Origin: Sinorhizobium mexicanum
GTDB taxonomy: Bacteria > Pseudomonadota > Alphaproteobacteria > Rhizobiales > Rhizobiaceae
Length of the DNA: 64,000 nucleotides
Assembly: GCF_013488225.1 (NCBI RefSeq)
Contig: NZ_CP041241.1
Span: 1,612,001-1,676,000 of the forward strand
Direction of reading: 5' to 3'
Part shown: positions 63,578 to 64,000 of the stretch, piece by piece
Layout of the letters: each line of letters starts with the position of its first letter
Position numbering within the stretch: the stretch's first letter is position 1
Notes under the pieces: model-generated
Databases searched by the model: none
What the model saw: the letters and a program-made list of their open reading frames with translations, nothing else
Told to the model about the DNA's origin: nothing
Made by a program: the position numbers and the translations under genes

Positions 63578-64000
63578 ATGACTAAGTCACGAAAAGACTT
63601 TTCAAGCCGTGTTGCAGATCGCCTTCCGGTTGTCGCGTTCGAAAATGACGTCCGCCCGAAGCATCACATGGAAATCCCCGGGAGGCGCGACATTTCCGCG
63701 GCACCCGAACTCGATGACTACCGTCCGACGGCAAGTGCCGTGGAGCGGGAGCGACGGCGGCTGGCGCGCGACATCCATGATCTTTCTGGCCAGTATATCG
63801 TTGCGGCCCTGTTTCGCCTGGACGCGCTGGAACGCGCGAGTGGGGACGGAGCCCTGTCGCGCCACTGCAATGAAGTTCGCGAGATGCTGGTGCAACTCAG
63901 CCGAGAACTGGAGACAGTGACGTCCGGTACAGAGAGCGCAGCGCCGGGTGGGGCCGATCTGATTACGGCCCTGTCGGGCATAATCGGGCGATGGGAAGAT
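63578..64000 (+). CDS. Histidine kinase, HisKA_3 type, N-terminal part (cut by window edge)
   Basis: ATG 63578 has GAGGT 8 bases upstream, and the frame stays open to the right edge, so at least 141 residues are present. The N-terminus is a low-complexity head without membrane segments. The segment AVERERRRLARDIHDLSGQYIVAALFRLDALE is a HisKA_3 dimerisation helix with the phospho-acceptor histidine in RDIHD, as in NarX/DegS-type kinases. The ATPase domain should lie beyond the window. It could control the polysaccharide genes, but no evidence shows this. Confidence 0.8.
   Translation, partial: MTKSRKDFSSRVADRLPVVAFENDVRPKHHMEIPGRRDISAAPELDDYRPTASAVERERRRLARDIHDLSGQYIVAALFRLDALERASGDGALSRHCNEVREMLVQLSRELETVTSGTESAAPGGADLITALSGIIGRWED

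Noticed and set aside
1..64000. CRISPR arrays, tRNA or rRNA genes, integrases and insertion sequences
   Set aside because: No regularly spaced direct repeats, cloverleaf-like sequence, rRNA sequence or transposase motifs were noticed; the repeats found are isolated mosaic palindromes.

Overview
The window looks like an alphaproteobacterial replicon of the Sinorhizobium/Ensifer type, probably a large accessory replicon such as a symbiotic megaplasmid or chromid. The reasons are the high GC, several copies of a ~106-bp mosaic palindrome that fits the Rhizobium element RIME1, a GlgE-type glucan operon, rhizobial ExoF- and ExoP-like proteins, and many ABC importer and polysaccharide genes. The genus is an inference; no rRNA, tRNA, replication gene, CRISPR array or intact insertion sequence was found.

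Layout. 1-5.0 kb: two paralogous peptide-type solute-binding proteins (the first cut by the window edge) and an amidohydrolase, linked by a shared palindromic operator. 5.5-13.7 kb: a cupin, an orphan MASE1/PAS histidine kinase, a LysR regulator divergent from a flavin oxidoreductase with a T-N11-A palindrome between them, a FabMG-like protein, and a decayed intergenic stretch with repeats. 13.8-22.5 kb: an operon glgE-treS/maltokinase-glgB that turns trehalose into branched alpha-glucan. 22.8-27.9 kb: an FkbM methyltransferase, a cyclic-nucleotide-binding protein, a very unusual ABC exporter whose ATPase motifs are all degenerate, and another methyltransferase. 27.9-37.5 kb: a compact run of genes on the minus strand encoding a fused peptide-ABC ATPase, a binding protein, two permeases and three glycosyltransferases.

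37.7-49.3 kb: a polysaccharide lyase, a class III nucleotide cyclase, a UDP-sugar dehydrogenase, a DUF3095 protein that keeps cyclase metal-binding aspartates, an MBL-fold hydrolase, a polysaccharide deacetylase, a glycosyltransferase, an MscS channel and an exported protein. 49.4-63.4 kb: a Wzx/Wzy-type exopolysaccharide locus with co-polymerase/kinase, Wzy-like polymerase, aminotransferase, PIG-L deacetylase, initiating sugar transferase, ExoF-like export protein, Wzx-like flippase, pectate-lyase-like protein, glycosyltransferase and sulfotransferase. The window ends inside a HisKA_3 histidine kinase.

How the parts may work together: most of the right two thirds builds, modifies, exports or cuts surface polysaccharide, plausibly an amino-sugar and/or uronate polymer that is sulfated. 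Scattered through it are the parts of a cyclic-nucleotide circuit: two cyclase-like proteins, a binding-competent CNBD protein and an MBL hydrolase that could be a phosphodiesterase. The CNBD protein sits beside the degenerate ABC exporter, and this pair is the best candidate here for an undescribed system.
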